DNA of 26,182 bases from Lachnospiraceae bacterium (lineage in GTDB: Bacteria > Bacillota > Clostridia > Lachnospirales > Lachnospiraceae). Location of the stretch: positions 1-26,182 of the forward strand of contig CAAGLJ010000136.1 in NCBI GenBank assembly GCA_900770785.1. The letters are read 5' to 3'. The position numbers and the translations under genes were made by a program. Shown in pieces: positions 6,102 through 15,259 of the stretch. Positions within the stretch are counted from its first letter, which is position 1; each line of letters starts with the position of its first letter. The notes below the pieces were generated by a model, which was given only the letters and a program-made list of their open reading frames with translations, searched no databases and was not told the origin of the DNA.

Positions 6102-7559
6102 ATGCGTTTGGAAGAAGTATTGGCCCATGTTTCCTATCAAAAGATAAAGGGAGATGTGGAGACCGAAATTACCGCTTTGGTTTATGATTCACGCAAGATT
6201 CAGGAGGGATGCCTTTTTATCTGTATAGAAGGAGCTAATGCAGACGGGCATCAGTTTGTTCAGGAGGCTGTTCGGAAGAAGGCAGCAGCCCTTCTCATCA
6301 GTAAGCCGGTAGAAGTGGAAGGAAATATTACGGTTATCCAGGTGGAAAACACCCGTTATGCCATGGCTTTTGCAGCCGCAGCCTGGTTTGGTCATCCGGC
6401 AGAAAAGCTAAAGGTAATTGGAATTACCGGAACGAAAGGAAAGACCACAACCACCTATCTGGTAAAATCTATGCTGGAAAATGCAGGTATAAAGACCGGT
6501 CTGATCGGAACCATAGAAACTATCATCGGAGAGGAGCATATACCCGCCCATAATACCACACCGGAATCCTATCTTTTGCAGGAATCCTTTGCCCGCATGG
6601 TGGAAGCGGGATGTGGAGCAGTGGTTATGGAGGTTTCCTCACAGGGCCTGATGATGCATCGCACCCAGGGATTTCTTTTTGATTATGGGATTTTTACCAA
6701 TATGGAGCCGGATCATATCGGTCCCAATGAACACGCCAGCTTTGAGGAATATATGGCTTGTAAGGGGCTGCTGTTTAAGCAGTGCAGGGTAGGAATCGTA
6801 AACAGTGATGATACCCATTGGAAGAGAGTTACCGCAGGCCATACCTGCCGGCTGGAAACCTATGGCTTTGGGAAGGAGGCTGAACTCAGGGCGACAGGAA
6901 TGAAGCTGATTAAGGAAAAGGGCCATATAGGGGTGTCCTTCATGACAGAGGGGCTGATGAATATGGAGGTAGAGGTATCTTCTCCCGGCCGCTTCAGCGT
7001 ATATAATGCTCTGACTGCAATAGCCATCTGCCGCCACTTTGGGGTTTCACAGGAAAATATTCAAAAGGCTTTAAAAGAAGCCAGGGTAAAGGGACGAATT
7101 GAATTGGTGCCCGTTTCCGATGAATTCACCCTGATGATAGATTATGCCCATAATGCTATGGCTTTGGAGAGTCTGCTTGGTACCTTAAAGGAGTATGAGC
7201 CTCATCGCCTTGTATGCCTCTTTGGCTGCGGCGGGAATCGTTCCCGCCTGCGGCGTTTTGAGATGGGAGAGGTCAGCGGAAAACTGGCTGATTTAACCAT
7301 TATTACCTCCGATAATCCACGTTTTGAGGAGCCGGAGGCCATTATGGCAGACATTATTACCGGTATGGAAAAAACCAGTGGAAAGTATGTAGCCATCTGT
7401 GACCGGAAGGAAGCTATTGCTTATGCCATTCATCACGGACAGCCGGGGGATATTATCGTACTGGCAGGTAAAGGCCATGAGGATTATCAGGAAATCAGAG
7501 GAGTCCATTATCCCATGGATGAACGGGAGCTGATTGCGGATATTCTGGCAGAAGGATAG
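6102..7559 (+). CDS. murE: UDP-MurNAc-tripeptide synthetase, meso-DAP-adding type
   Basis: A 485-aa Mur ligase. ATG 6102 is chosen: AAGGAG (6091-6096) precedes it and the chain starts MRLEEVLAHV; the longer in-frame start at 6012 would fall on the promoter -35. ATP site GITGTKGKTTTT (107-118), substrate motifs NTTP (151-154) and MEVSSQGL (176-183), the likely carbamylated lysine K221, and C-terminal GKGHE (456-460). DNPR (404-407) is the signature for meso-diaminopimelate; lysine-adding enzymes differ at the Arg. It adds the third stem-peptide residue to UDP-MurNAc-L-Ala-D-Glu in the cytoplasm. Here it heads a long mixed operon and is not in the mra/dcw cluster 12 kb downstream. Followed 32 bases later by priA. 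Confidence 0.94.
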   Translation: MRLEEVLAHVSYQKIKGDVETEITALVYDSRKIQEGCLFICIEGANADGHQFVQEAVRKKAAALLISKPVEVEGNITVIQVENTRYAMAFAAAAWFGHPAEKLKVIGITGTKGKTTTTYLVKSMLENAGIKTGLIGTIETIIGEEHIPAHNTTPESYLLQESFARMVEAGCGAVVMEVSSQGLMMHRTQGFLFDYGIFTNMEPDHIGPNEHASFEEYMACKGLLFKQCRVGIVNSDDTHWKRVTAGHTCRLETYGFGKEAELRATGMKLIKEKGHIGVSFMTEGLMNMEVEVSSPGRFSVYNALTAIAICRHFGVSQENIQKALKEARVKGRIELVPVSDEFTLMIDYAHNAMALESLLGTLKEYEPHRLVCLFGCGGNRSRLRRFEMGEVSGKLADLTIITSDNPRFEEPEAIMADIITGMEKTSGKYVAICDRKEAIAYAIHHGQPGDIIVLAGKGHEDYQEIRGVHYPMDERELIADILAEG

Positions 7560-7591
7560 CTCGAATATATTCCAGGAAAGGAGAGGGCGGC

Positions 7592-9817
7592 ATGGAGTAC
7601 GCACAGGTAATTATAGATATTTCCCACGAAAAAGTTGACCGCCCCTTCTGCTACCGGGTTCCTCCCAGACTTCAGTCTCAGATTGAAACAGGCTCTCAGG
7701 TTGAGGTACCCTTTGGAAGAGGCAATACCCTGAGAAAAGGCTATGTGATTGAAGAAAGCGATGAGCCTGATTTTGCCCCTGAGAAAATTAAGGAAATCCA
7801 TGCCTTAATAGAAGGAGTTACGGTAGAAAACAGGCTGATACGCCTGGCAGCCTGGATAAAGGAGCAATATGGCTCTACCATGATTCAGGCCCTGCAGACC
7901 GTCCTGCCAGTAAAAAGACAGGTAAAAGGCCTGTACAACCGCACCATTGTAAGTCTGCTTACAAAGCCTGAATTACAGGAACTTTTGGAGCAGTGCAGAA
8001 AAAAAAATCAGAAAGGGAAGATGCGGCTTTTGCAGGAGCTGCTTTTGCAGCCCCAGCTTCCTTTAAAGCTGGTACAGCAAAAGCTCCATATTGCCTCATC
8101 TACCTTAAAAAGTCTGGAAAAAAGCGAAGTCATAGCCATTTATAGTGAAGCCTGTTACCGCAATCCTGTTGCCCGGAAGGTGGAAAGAGGAAAGCCAAAG
8201 ATTTTGAGCGATGAGCAGCTCTGCATTGTAGAAGAAATTTTTCGGGACTATAAGGAGGGAAAGAAAAAAACCTGCCTGATTCATGGCATTACCGGAAGCG
8301 GAAAGACGGAAGTATATCTGGAGCTTATTGAGCGGGTAGTGGCTGAGGGAAAAGCAGTGATTCTTCTGATTCCCGAAATCGCCCTTACCTTCCAGACGGT
8401 GATGCGTTTTCAGCAGCGTTTTGGAGAAAGGGTCTCCATTTTAAATTCTTCTCTTTCCCAGGGAGAAAAGTATGACCAGTGTGAAAGGGCGAGGAAGGGA
8501 GAAATTGATATCATCATCGGACCCCGTTCAGCCCTCTTTACTCCCTTTGAAGAGATAGGACTCATCGTTATAGATGAAGAGCATGAGTCCAGCTATAAAA
8601 GTGAGACTATGCCCAAATATCATGCCAGGGAGGTGGCAGAAGAGCTTGCCAGAATACATGGGGCCAGTCTGGTGTTAGGAAGTGCTACTCCCTCTCTGGA
8701 AAGCTACCATAAAGCAAAAATTGGGGAATACCGCCTGTTTACTTTGAAGCAGAGGCTGAGCGGAGGCAGACTCCCTCTGGTTTATGTGGAGGATTTAAGG
8801 GAAGAATTAAAAAAAGGGAATCGCTCCATTTTCAGCGACAGGCTCCGGAGGCTGATTCAGGACAGGCTGGACCAAAAAGAGCAGATCATGCTGTTCTTGA
8901 ACCGGAGAGGATATGCCGGATTTATCTCCTGCAGAAGCTGTGGTCATGTGATGAAATGTCCCCACTGTGATGTTTCCCTCTCCCGTCATGGAAACGGCAG
9001 GCTGACCTGCCATTATTGCGGGTATGAGGAAGCGGAAAGGAGAATCTGCCCTCAATGCGGTTCCCCCTATTTAATGGGATTTAAGGCGGGCACAGAGAAA
9101 ATAGAAGAACAGTTTCGTAAGGAGTTTGGGAATATACCTGTTTTACGAATGGACAAGGATACCACCAGGAGAAAGGACAGCTATGAGGCGATTCTGTCTG
9201 CGTTCATGGAAGAAAAGGCACAGGTTCTTATCGGAACCCAGATGATTGTAAAGGGTCACGATTTTCCCAGGGTTACTTTGGTGGGAATATTGGCAGCAGA
9301 TTTGTCCCTGGGAGTTAATGACTACCGGGCAGCAGAACGAACCTTCCAGCTTTTAACCCAGGCAGCCGGAAGAGCCGGAAGAGGAACCCTGCCGGGGGAG
9401 GTGGTAATTCAGAGCTATCAGCCTGAACACTACAGTATCCGCCAGGCAGCCAGACAGGATTATGAAGGCTTTTATGAGGAAGAAATCCTTTACCGAAGCA
9501 TGGCAGGCTATCCGCCGGTGGCCCATCTTTTGCAGATTCAGATTCTGGCAAAGGAGGAGGAAAAGGGATGCAGGCTGGGGCAGAGGATAAAGGCACTGTT
9601 AAGGAAGCTGGAGGAGAAACAGAGGCTGGTATGTATTGGTCCTGCCAATGCTTCCATCAGCAGAATAAACGATATTTACCGCTTTTCCCTGCTTTTAAAG
9701 CACGAAAACAGGGAAGTGCTGATGGAGGCCAGAAATCTGGTTGAGGGATGGATAAGGACTTGTGAAGAAGAAGGAAACATAGTACAATTTGATTTTAATC
9801 CCATGCAGGCTTTTTAA
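7592..9817 (+). CDS. priA: Primosomal replication restart helicase PriA
   Basis: A 741-aa superfamily 2 helicase. The N-terminal DNA-binding region (1 to about 105) precedes Walker A GITGSGKT (232-239), Walker B VIDEEH (326-331), GSATPS (363-368), and eight zinc-binding cysteines in four CxxC pairs (C447/C450, C456/C459, C473/C476, C486/C489). Later helicase motifs GTQMIVKGHDF (548-558) and AGRAGR (592-597) are intact. PriA recognises stalled or collapsed forks and reloads the replicative helicase. ATG 7592 follows AAGGAG (7578-7583) by eight bases. The order priA-def-fmt is widespread in bacteria and supports the calls on all three. Confidence 0.96.
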   Translation: MEYAQVIIDISHEKVDRPFCYRVPPRLQSQIETGSQVEVPFGRGNTLRKGYVIEESDEPDFAPEKIKEIHALIEGVTVENRLIRLAAWIKEQYGSTMIQALQTVLPVKRQVKGLYNRTIVSLLTKPELQELLEQCRKKNQKGKMRLLQELLLQPQLPLKLVQQKLHIASSTLKSLEKSEVIAIYSEACYRNPVARKVERGKPKILSDEQLCIVEEIFRDYKEGKKKTCLIHGITGSGKTEVYLELIERVVAEGKAVILLIPEIALTFQTVMRFQQRFGERVSILNSSLSQGEKYDQCERARKGEIDIIIGPRSALFTPFEEIGLIVIDEEHESSYKSETMPKYHAREVAEELARIHGASLVLGSATPSLESYHKAKIGEYRLFTLKQRLSGGRLPLVYVEDLREELKKGNRSIFSDRLRRLIQDRLDQKEQIMLFLNRRGYAGFISCRSCGHVMKCPHCDVSLSRHGNGRLTCHYCGYEEAERRICPQCGSPYLMGFKAGTEKIEEQFRKEFGNIPVLRMDKDTTRRKDSYEAILSAFMEEKAQVLIGTQMIVKGHDFPRVTLVGILAADLSLGVNDYRAAERTFQLLTQAAGRAGRGTLPGEVVIQSYQPEHYSIRQAARQDYEGFYEEEILYRSMAGYPPVAHLLQIQILAKEEEKGCRLGQRIKALLRKLEEKQRLVCIGPANASISRINDIYRFSLLLKHENREVLMEARNLVEGWIRTCEEEGNIVQFDFNPMQAF

Positions 9818-9856
9818 ACTGATGGGAAAAGCATCAGGCTTTAGAACGGAGGAAAA

Positions 9857-10348
9857 ATGGCAACTCGAGTAATTAGAGAAATAGGAGACCCGGTACTGGA
9901 TAAGGTATGTAAGGAAGTGAAGGAGGTCACTCCCAGAACGAGGGAATTGATTGCGGATATGCTGGAAACCATGTATGAGGCAAATGGAGTAGGGCTGGCA
10001 GCACCCCAGGTAGGTATTTTAAAGCGGATTGTGGTTATTGACTGTACAGGGGAGGATCCTATCGTGATGATTAATCCGAGGATTCTGGAAACCAGCGGTG
10101 AGCAGACCGGACCAGAAGGGTGCTTAAGCGTTCCGGGAAAAAGTGGTACGGTCACCAGACCAGCTTATGTGAAAGCCACATTCTATAATGAAGATATGGA
10201 ATTGATGGAAATTGAAGGAACCCAGTTACTGGCCCGGGCTATCTGCCATGAGCTGGATCATCTGGAGGGCCATTTATACGTGGAAAAGGTGGAAGATGAG
10301 CTGGTTACGGTAACAGAGGATGGAGATGCTGACGAAACAGCAGAATGA
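9857..10348 (+). CDS. def: Peptide deformylase
   Basis: A 163-aa metalloprotease with all three family motifs: GVGLAAPQVG (44-53), EGCLSVPG (87-94, metal ligand C89) and HELDH (131-135, ligands H131 and H135, catalytic E132). It removes the formyl group from the N-terminal Met of new proteins, reversing the Fmt modification coded next door. SD CGGAGG stands just before ATG 9857. The C-terminus ends in an acidic tail (about 145-163), slightly longer than the minimal enzyme. Its stop codon overlaps an in-frame ATG for fmt, so the two are translationally close. Confidence 0.96.
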   Translation: MATRVIREIGDPVLDKVCKEVKEVTPRTRELIADMLETMYEANGVGLAAPQVGILKRIVVIDCTGEDPIVMINPRILETSGEQTGPEGCLSVPGKSGTVTRPAYVKATFYNEDMELMEIEGTQLLARAICHELDHLEGHLYVEKVEDELVTVTEDGDADETAE

Positions 10349-10356
10349 GAGGAAGA

Positions 10357-11283
10357 ATGAGAATCGTATTTATGGGAACACCGGATTTTGCTGTAGGGGC
10401 TCTTCAGGCCCTGGTAGAAGCCGGGCATCAGGTAGTGGCTGTGGTAACTCAGCCGGATAAACCAAAAGGCAGGGGAAAGGAAATGCAGGTCACTCCGGTC
10501 AAGGCCTGTGCCATGAAACACAATATTCCGGTTTTCCAACCGGCAAAGGTTAAGACACCGGAGGCAGTGGAAATACTGAGAGGATATGAGGCAGAGCTTT
10601 TTGTCGTGGCGGCCTTTGGGCAGATTTTATCCAAAGAGATTCTGGATATGCCCAAATTCGGCTGTATCAATATTCATGCTTCCCTTTTACCTAAATACCG
10701 TGGGGCAGCACCCATTCAATGGGCTATTATTCAGGGGGAAAAGGAAACCGGTGTGACCCTGATGCAGATGGATGAAGGGCTGGATACAGGGGCTATGCTG
10801 GCTAAATGTGTAGTGCCGATTGAAGCTACAGACACGGGAGAGTCGCTGTTTGACAAACTGGCTTTGGCCGGGGCGAAGCTGTTGATTGATACTTTGCCGG
10901 CAGTAGAGGCAGGAACCCTTAATCCTCAGCCCCAGAAGGACGAAGAAAGCTGCTATGCCAGAATGATTAAGAAGGAAATGGGACGGCTGGACTGGAAAAA
11001 ATCCGCGGCGGAGCTGGAACGTCTGGTGAGAGGTTTAAACTCCTGGCCCAGTGCCTTCACCTATTTGAATGGAAAGACTCTGAAAATCTGGGAAGCAGCA
11101 GTGGAGGAAGGAAACAGCACAAAAAAACCGGGAGAGGTGGCAGAGGTGACGAAGGAGGCCATTAAGGTACAGACCGGGGAAGGGCTTCTGGTGCTTAAAA
11201 ATGTACAGCTTGAAGGGAAAAAACGGATGGATGTAAAAGCCTTTCTTCTGGGATATCCGCTGGAGGCGGGAACAAAAATATAG
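10357..11283 (+). CDS. fmt: Methionyl-tRNA formyltransferase
   Basis: A 308-aa enzyme that formylates initiator Met-tRNA using 10-formyl-THF. The start at ATG 10357 gives the conserved opening MRIVFMGTPDFAVGAL and follows a GAGAGGA SD; an ATG at 10345 that overlaps the def stop would add four residues but has no SD. The catalytic triad is N105, H107 and D143, inside NIHASLLPKYRGAAPIQ (105-121) and the GLDTG segment. The C-terminal tRNA-binding OB domain (about 205-308) is complete. Def and Fmt form a functional pair that sets and removes the formyl mark. Confidence 0.95.
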   Translation: MRIVFMGTPDFAVGALQALVEAGHQVVAVVTQPDKPKGRGKEMQVTPVKACAMKHNIPVFQPAKVKTPEAVEILRGYEAELFVVAAFGQILSKEILDMPKFGCINIHASLLPKYRGAAPIQWAIIQGEKETGVTLMQMDEGLDTGAMLAKCVVPIEATDTGESLFDKLALAGAKLLIDTLPAVEAGTLNPQPQKDEESCYARMIKKEMGRLDWKKSAAELERLVRGLNSWPSAFTYLNGKTLKIWEAAVEEGNSTKKPGEVAEVTKEAIKVQTGEGLLVLKNVQLEGKKRMDVKAFLLGYPLEAGTKI

Positions 11284-11333
11284 GATATGAGACGCCACAG
11301 GGCGGCTTGATGGAGGTTAGGAGGAACAAAAAT

Positions 11334-12050
11334 ATGGGATATTATGGATATTATGGATTTTACGGTTATGACTGGACCTATCTGCTGGTATTAATTGGAG
11401 CCATCCTTTCACTGGCAGCTTCTGCGAAAGTGAACAGTACCTTTAATAAATATGCCAGAGTACGCAGTATGTGTGGGATGACGGCTGCACAGATAGCCAG
11501 GAGAATTCTGGACAGAAACGGTTTATCCGATATTCCGGTGGAACAGGTAAGAGGTAATCTGTCCGATCATTATGACCCTGCAAGAAGGGTGTTAAGGCTG
11601 TCGGATTCTACCTACGCCTCTCCTTCTGTAGCGGCGATTGGAGTGGCGGCACATGAATGCGGTCATGCCCTTCAGCATCAACAGGGATACAAGCCTCTCA
11701 TTTTCCGTAATGCCATCGTTCCGGCTGCCAATATCGGTTCTAAAATGGGCATCCCCTTGATTTTACTGGGATTATTTTTCGGTGCTGGAGGAAGCTTTCT
11801 GGTGAACCTGGGAATATGGGTGTTTTCTCTGGCCGTTTTGTTTCAGATAGTCACTTTGCCGGTGGAATTTAATGCTTCCGGCAGGGCACTGGCAATGCTG
11901 GAGGATTATGGTATACTTGGGGAACAGGAGAACCGTCAGGCAAAGAAGGTACTGTCGGCAGCAGCCATGACCTATGTAGCAGCTGCGGCAACAGCTATTC
12001 TGCAGCTGTTAAGGCTGGTGGTTTTGTTTGGTCGAAATGACAGGGACTAG
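11334..12050 (+). CDS. Membrane zinc metallopeptidase, YugP/DUF-type (Zn_peptidase_2)
   Basis: A 238-aa integral membrane protease. ATG 11334 is nine bases after AGGAGG (11319-11324); a TTG at 11307 and ATG at 11310 upstream would add residues that overlay the SD. The N-terminus is unusual, GYYGYYGFYGYDW, followed by a membrane helix (about 15-30). The catalytic HECGH motif is at 107-111 with E108, and E178 in PVEFNAS is the likely third ligand. Two or three further hydrophobic segments lie at about 140-175 and 208-232. The family is common in Firmicutes and its substrate is not established; a role in membrane protein processing is inference. It sits between fmt and rsmB, as in many clostridial genomes. 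Confidence 0.85.
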   Translation: MGYYGYYGFYGYDWTYLLVLIGAILSLAASAKVNSTFNKYARVRSMCGMTAAQIARRILDRNGLSDIPVEQVRGNLSDHYDPARRVLRLSDSTYASPSVAAIGVAAHECGHALQHQQGYKPLIFRNAIVPAANIGSKMGIPLILLGLFFGAGGSFLVNLGIWVFSLAVLFQIVTLPVEFNASGRALAMLEDYGILGEQENRQAKKVLSAAAMTYVAAAATAILQLLRLVVLFGRNDRD

Positions 12051-12072
12051 ACATGAAGCAGGATATTTGAAA

Positions 12073-13449
12073 GTGAAGAAGATGATGGAAAAGCAAAGCA
12101 GTAGCGTGAATCACAGAGACCTGGTGCTGGGAATGCTGATGGAAATTTATGGACAGAGGGAGTTTAGCCATATTCTTCTCAGTCAGGTATTGGATAAATA
12201 TGATTATTTACCGGGAAATGAGAAAGCCTTTATTAAGAGATTGACAGAAGGAACAGTAGAAAGAACTTTGGAGCTGGATTATATTATCAATCACTATTCC
12301 AAAGTGAAAGTTCGGAAGATGAAGCCCTTAATAAGGGCTTTACTTCGAATGAGTGTCTATCAGCTTCTGTATATGGATAACGTACCTGACCGGGCAGTCT
12401 GTAATGAGGCAGTCAAGCTGGCGGCCGCCCATAAATTTACCTCTTTAAAGGGCTTCGTTAATGGTGTTCTGCGAAATATTGCAAGGCAGAAGGGCGAGAT
12501 ACCCTTTCCTGACAGAAAAAAGGAGCCTTTGGAATATCTCTCCATTAAATACTCCATGCCCATATGGCTGATAGAACATTTTCAGAGCCTTTATGGAGAG
12601 GAAATCACAGAAGGACTTTTAGAGGCTTTTTTAAGAGAGCGGCCGGTGACTATACGGGTAAAGGAAGAGCTTACGGACAGGGAGCTGGAAAAGCTGAAAA
12701 ACAGCTGGATACAGCAGAAAATTTCAGTAAGTCCCCATCCCTATCTTTCCTATGCCTATACCTGTGAAAAGCTGGAGGGGCTGTCTAATATGGCGGGCTT
12801 TCAGGAAGGGATGATTGCTGTACAGGATGTCAGCAGTATGCTGGCAGCCCAGGTAGCCGGAATCCAAAAAGGAATGAATATTCTGGATGTTTGTGCGGCT
12901 CCGGGAGGAAAAGCCATTCATGCGGCATTGAAACTTATGGGTACAGGTCAGGTGCTTGCCCGGGATATTTCTTCCTATAAAACAGCCCTTATTGAAGAAA
13001 ATGCACAAAGGCAGAAGATTGCCAATTTGCAGACTCAGATTTGGGATGCTACCTGTCCGGATCAGGAGAAGGAAGAGTGGGCAGATATTTTATTCTGTGA
13101 TTTACCCTGTTCCGGTCTGGGTATTATGGGAAGAAAACGGGACATTAAATACCGCCTCACACCGGCAGCTTTGGAGGAAATGGTTCTTTTGCAGCAAAAA
13201 ATACTTACTGCCGTAGGCCCCTGCGTAAAGCCTGGCGGGGTTATGGTTTACAGTACCTGTACCATCAATGAAGGGGAAAATCAGAAGCAGGTGCAGTGGA
13301 TAACCGAAAATCTGCCCTTCGAGGTGGAAGAAATGAAGGATTATCTGCCTGAGCCGCTAAAAGAGGCAGAGGGACCCTGGGGATTACAGCTGCTTCCGGG
13401 GATACATGAGACGGATGGATTTTTTCTGGCAAAGCTGAGGAGGCGATAA
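12073..13449 (+). CDS. rsmB: 16S rRNA (cytosine-967-C5)-methyltransferase RsmB
   Basis: About 458 aa. An N-terminal NusB-like RNA-binding domain (roughly 15-140) precedes the NOL1/NOP2/Sun methyltransferase fold: SAM motif ILDVCAAPGGK (270-280), DLPCSG with C346, and YSTCTINEGEN with C396, the two cysteines used in C5 methylation. It ends with the family-typical GIHETDGFFLAKLRRR. The start is uncertain: GTG 12073 has the best-placed SD (GCAGGA, nine bases away), ATG 12082 and 12085 are alternatives with poorer SDs, and an ATG at 12037 would overlap the peptidase gene. The stop overlaps the rlmN start by one base. Confidence 0.9.
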   Translation: MKKMMEKQSSSVNHRDLVLGMLMEIYGQREFSHILLSQVLDKYDYLPGNEKAFIKRLTEGTVERTLELDYIINHYSKVKVRKMKPLIRALLRMSVYQLLYMDNVPDRAVCNEAVKLAAAHKFTSLKGFVNGVLRNIARQKGEIPFPDRKKEPLEYLSIKYSMPIWLIEHFQSLYGEEITEGLLEAFLRERPVTIRVKEELTDRELEKLKNSWIQQKISVSPHPYLSYAYTCEKLEGLSNMAGFQEGMIAVQDVSSMLAAQVAGIQKGMNILDVCAAPGGKAIHAALKLMGTGQVLARDISSYKTALIEENAQRQKIANLQTQIWDATCPDQEKEEWADILFCDLPCSGLGIMGRKRDIKYRLTPAALEEMVLLQQKILTAVGPCVKPGGVMVYSTCTINEGENQKQVQWITENLPFEVEEMKDYLPEPLKEAEGPWGLQLLPGIHETDGFFLAKLRRR

Positions 13450-14474
13450 TGGACATTAAGTCAATGACTCTGGAGGAACTGAAAAGCAGAGTAGAAGAAC
13501 TGGGAGAAAAGGGCTTTAGAGGGGCCCAGCTTTTTCAGTGGATACATGGAAAGCTGGAGCAGGATTATGAACGGATGTCCAATCTGTCCAAAGGATTGCA
13601 GCAGCAATTAAGTCAAAAGGAGCCTATGGTCAGGCTGGAAATGGTTCAGATGCAGGAGTCTGCCCAGGATGGAACCCGGAAATATCTCTTTAAGCTTCCA
13701 GACGGGAATCTGGTGGAAAGTGTGTGGATGAGATACCATCATGGGAACAGTGTGTGCATTTCCTCTCAGGTAGGCTGCAGAATGGGCTGCCGCTTCTGTG
13801 CCTCCACCCTGGATGGGCTGGAGAGAAATCTTTTGCCCTCCGAGATGCTGGAGCAGATTTATTCCATTATTCGCCACACGGGAGAGAGGGTAAGCAATAT
13901 TGTAGTAATGGGCACAGGGGAGCCATTGGATAATTACGATAATCTGCTTAAGTTTATCAGACTGATTACTTCTCCCCAGGGCCAGAATATCAGTCAGAGA
14001 AATATAACGGTTTCTACCTGTGGGCTGGTACCGGAAATCAGAAGGCTGGCGGATGAGAAATTACAGATCACTCTGGCCTTATCTTTACACGCAACCACGG
14101 ATGAAAAGCGAAAAGAACTGATGCCCATAGCCAAAGTATACAGCTTAAAGGAAGTTAAGGAGGCCTGCGGCTATTATTTCCAGAAGACCAAAAGGCGGCT
14201 GACCTTTGAGTATGCGCTGGTGGCAGGAGTGAATGACAGTGGGGAAGATGCAGCAGCTTTGGGAAGGCTGCTGAAGGAGCTTAACTGCCATGTAAATCTG
14301 ATTCCGGTTAATCCCATAAAAGAAAGGGATTACCGGCAATCGGACAGAAGACAGATAGAGGCCTTTAAAAATAAACTTGAAAAAAATAAAATTAATGTTA
14401 CTATTAGAAGGGAAATGGGTCGGGATATTGACGGAGCCTGCGGACAATTGCGCAGACGGCACATCGACACATAA
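13449..14474 (+). CDS. rlmN: Dual-specificity 23S rRNA/tRNA adenine-C2 methyltransferase RlmN
   Basis: A 341-aa radical-SAM methyl transferase that makes m2A2503 in 23S rRNA and m2A37 in some tRNAs. The cluster motif is C110, C114, C117 (GCRMGCRFC). C103 and C331 (in GACGQLR) align with the two mechanistic cysteines of the family, including the methyl carrier near the C-terminus. MGTGEPLDNYDN (154-165) is the SAM-binding GGE-like segment. Residues 187-191 (TVSTC) and 209-216 also match the family. The start overlaps the rsmB stop as TAATG, with AGGAGG eight to ten bases upstream, indicating coupled translation. Confidence 0.95.
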   Translation: MDIKSMTLEELKSRVEELGEKGFRGAQLFQWIHGKLEQDYERMSNLSKGLQQQLSQKEPMVRLEMVQMQESAQDGTRKYLFKLPDGNLVESVWMRYHHGNSVCISSQVGCRMGCRFCASTLDGLERNLLPSEMLEQIYSIIRHTGERVSNIVVMGTGEPLDNYDNLLKFIRLITSPQGQNISQRNITVSTCGLVPEIRRLADEKLQITLALSLHATTDEKRKELMPIAKVYSLKEVKEACGYYFQKTKRRLTFEYALVAGVNDSGEDAAALGRLLKELNCHVNLIPVNPIKERDYRQSDRRQIEAFKNKLEKNKINVTIRREMGRDIDGACGQLRRRHIDT

Positions 14475-14512
14475 AGAATGAATTGGCGTAAATACGCAGA
14501 TGGGTTGACAGC

Positions 14513-15241
14513 ATGGGGAAAACAGTTTCAATAACGGATATTGGGCGTAAACGGAAATTGAATCAGGATTATGTATTTATTTCAGATATTCCTGTGGGCA
14601 AGCTGTCCAATTTATATCTGGTTGCAGATGGAATGGGCGGTCATAATGCAGGGGGATTTGCTTCCAGGTATGCTGTGGAGACGATTGTTGATGAAATAAG
14701 CGGCTCTCGTGAAGAAGAGGCTTTTGCCATACTTTATGAGGCTATTGAGGAAGCAAACCGAAGGGTAATAGAAAAGGCGGCAGAGGACGAGTCCATGAGC
14801 GGAATGGGAACGACTCTGGTTGCGGCTACAGTCAGTGGAGATTTGCTGAAGGTGGCAAATGTAGGAGACAGCAGATTATATCTGGTAGGAGAAGGCATCA
14901 GACAGGTTACGACGGACCATTCGCTGGTGGAGGAAATGGTTCGTATGGGTGGAATTGACAGAGAACAGGCACGCAATCACCCGGATAAGAATATAATAAC
15001 AAGAGCCATAGGTGCACAGTCAGAGATAAAGCCGGACTTTTTTGAGGTTAAGCTGATGCCTGGCGACCGTATTTTTATGTGTACTGATGGAGTAAGTAAT
15101 ATGCTTACCGATGATGAAATTTTTCATATTTTGCAGGAATTTGAAGAAGAAGAGGAGCAGATTCGCCAAATTGTAGAAGCGGCCAATGAACAGGGTGGCC
15201 GGGATAATATGGGAGTAATTTTAATTACCCCTGATATTTAG
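14513..15241 (+). CDS. stp: PP2C-family Ser/Thr protein phosphatase (Stp/PrpC)
   Basis: A 242-aa metal-dependent phosphatase. Metal-binding acidic residues are D19 (LNQD), D39 in DGMGGHNAG (39-47), D192 in TDGVSNML (191-198) and D231 in GGRDNMG (228-234). GMGTT (98-101 region), NVGDSRLYL (116-124) and TDHSL (134-138) are also conserved. It reverses phosphorylation by the PrkC kinase encoded 18 bases downstream. The SD before ATG 14513 is poor (GGGTTGACAGC), unlike its neighbours, so Stp may be made at lower level than PrkC or depend on ribosome read-on from rlmN. Confidence 0.94.
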   Translation: MGKTVSITDIGRKRKLNQDYVFISDIPVGKLSNLYLVADGMGGHNAGGFASRYAVETIVDEISGSREEEAFAILYEAIEEANRRVIEKAAEDESMSGMGTTLVAATVSGDLLKVANVGDSRLYLVGEGIRQVTTDHSLVEEMVRMGGIDREQARNHPDKNIITRAIGAQSEIKPDFFEVKLMPGDRIFMCTDGVSNMLTDDEIFHILQEFEEEEEQIRQIVEAANEQGGRDNMGVILITPDI

Positions 15242-15259
15242 AGGTTTTGGAGGTTTTTC

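Noticed and set aside
9819..9837. Small hairpin CTGATG/CATCAG between priA and def
   Set aside because: Only six pairs, no T run after it, and the gap is 39 bases; too weak to call a terminator.
14477..14512. Short GCGT/ACGC stem and TTGACA-like bases before stp
   Set aside because: The stem is four or five pairs, and the TTGACA at 14505-14510 lies inside the stp initiation region with no matching -10 upstream of the gene.
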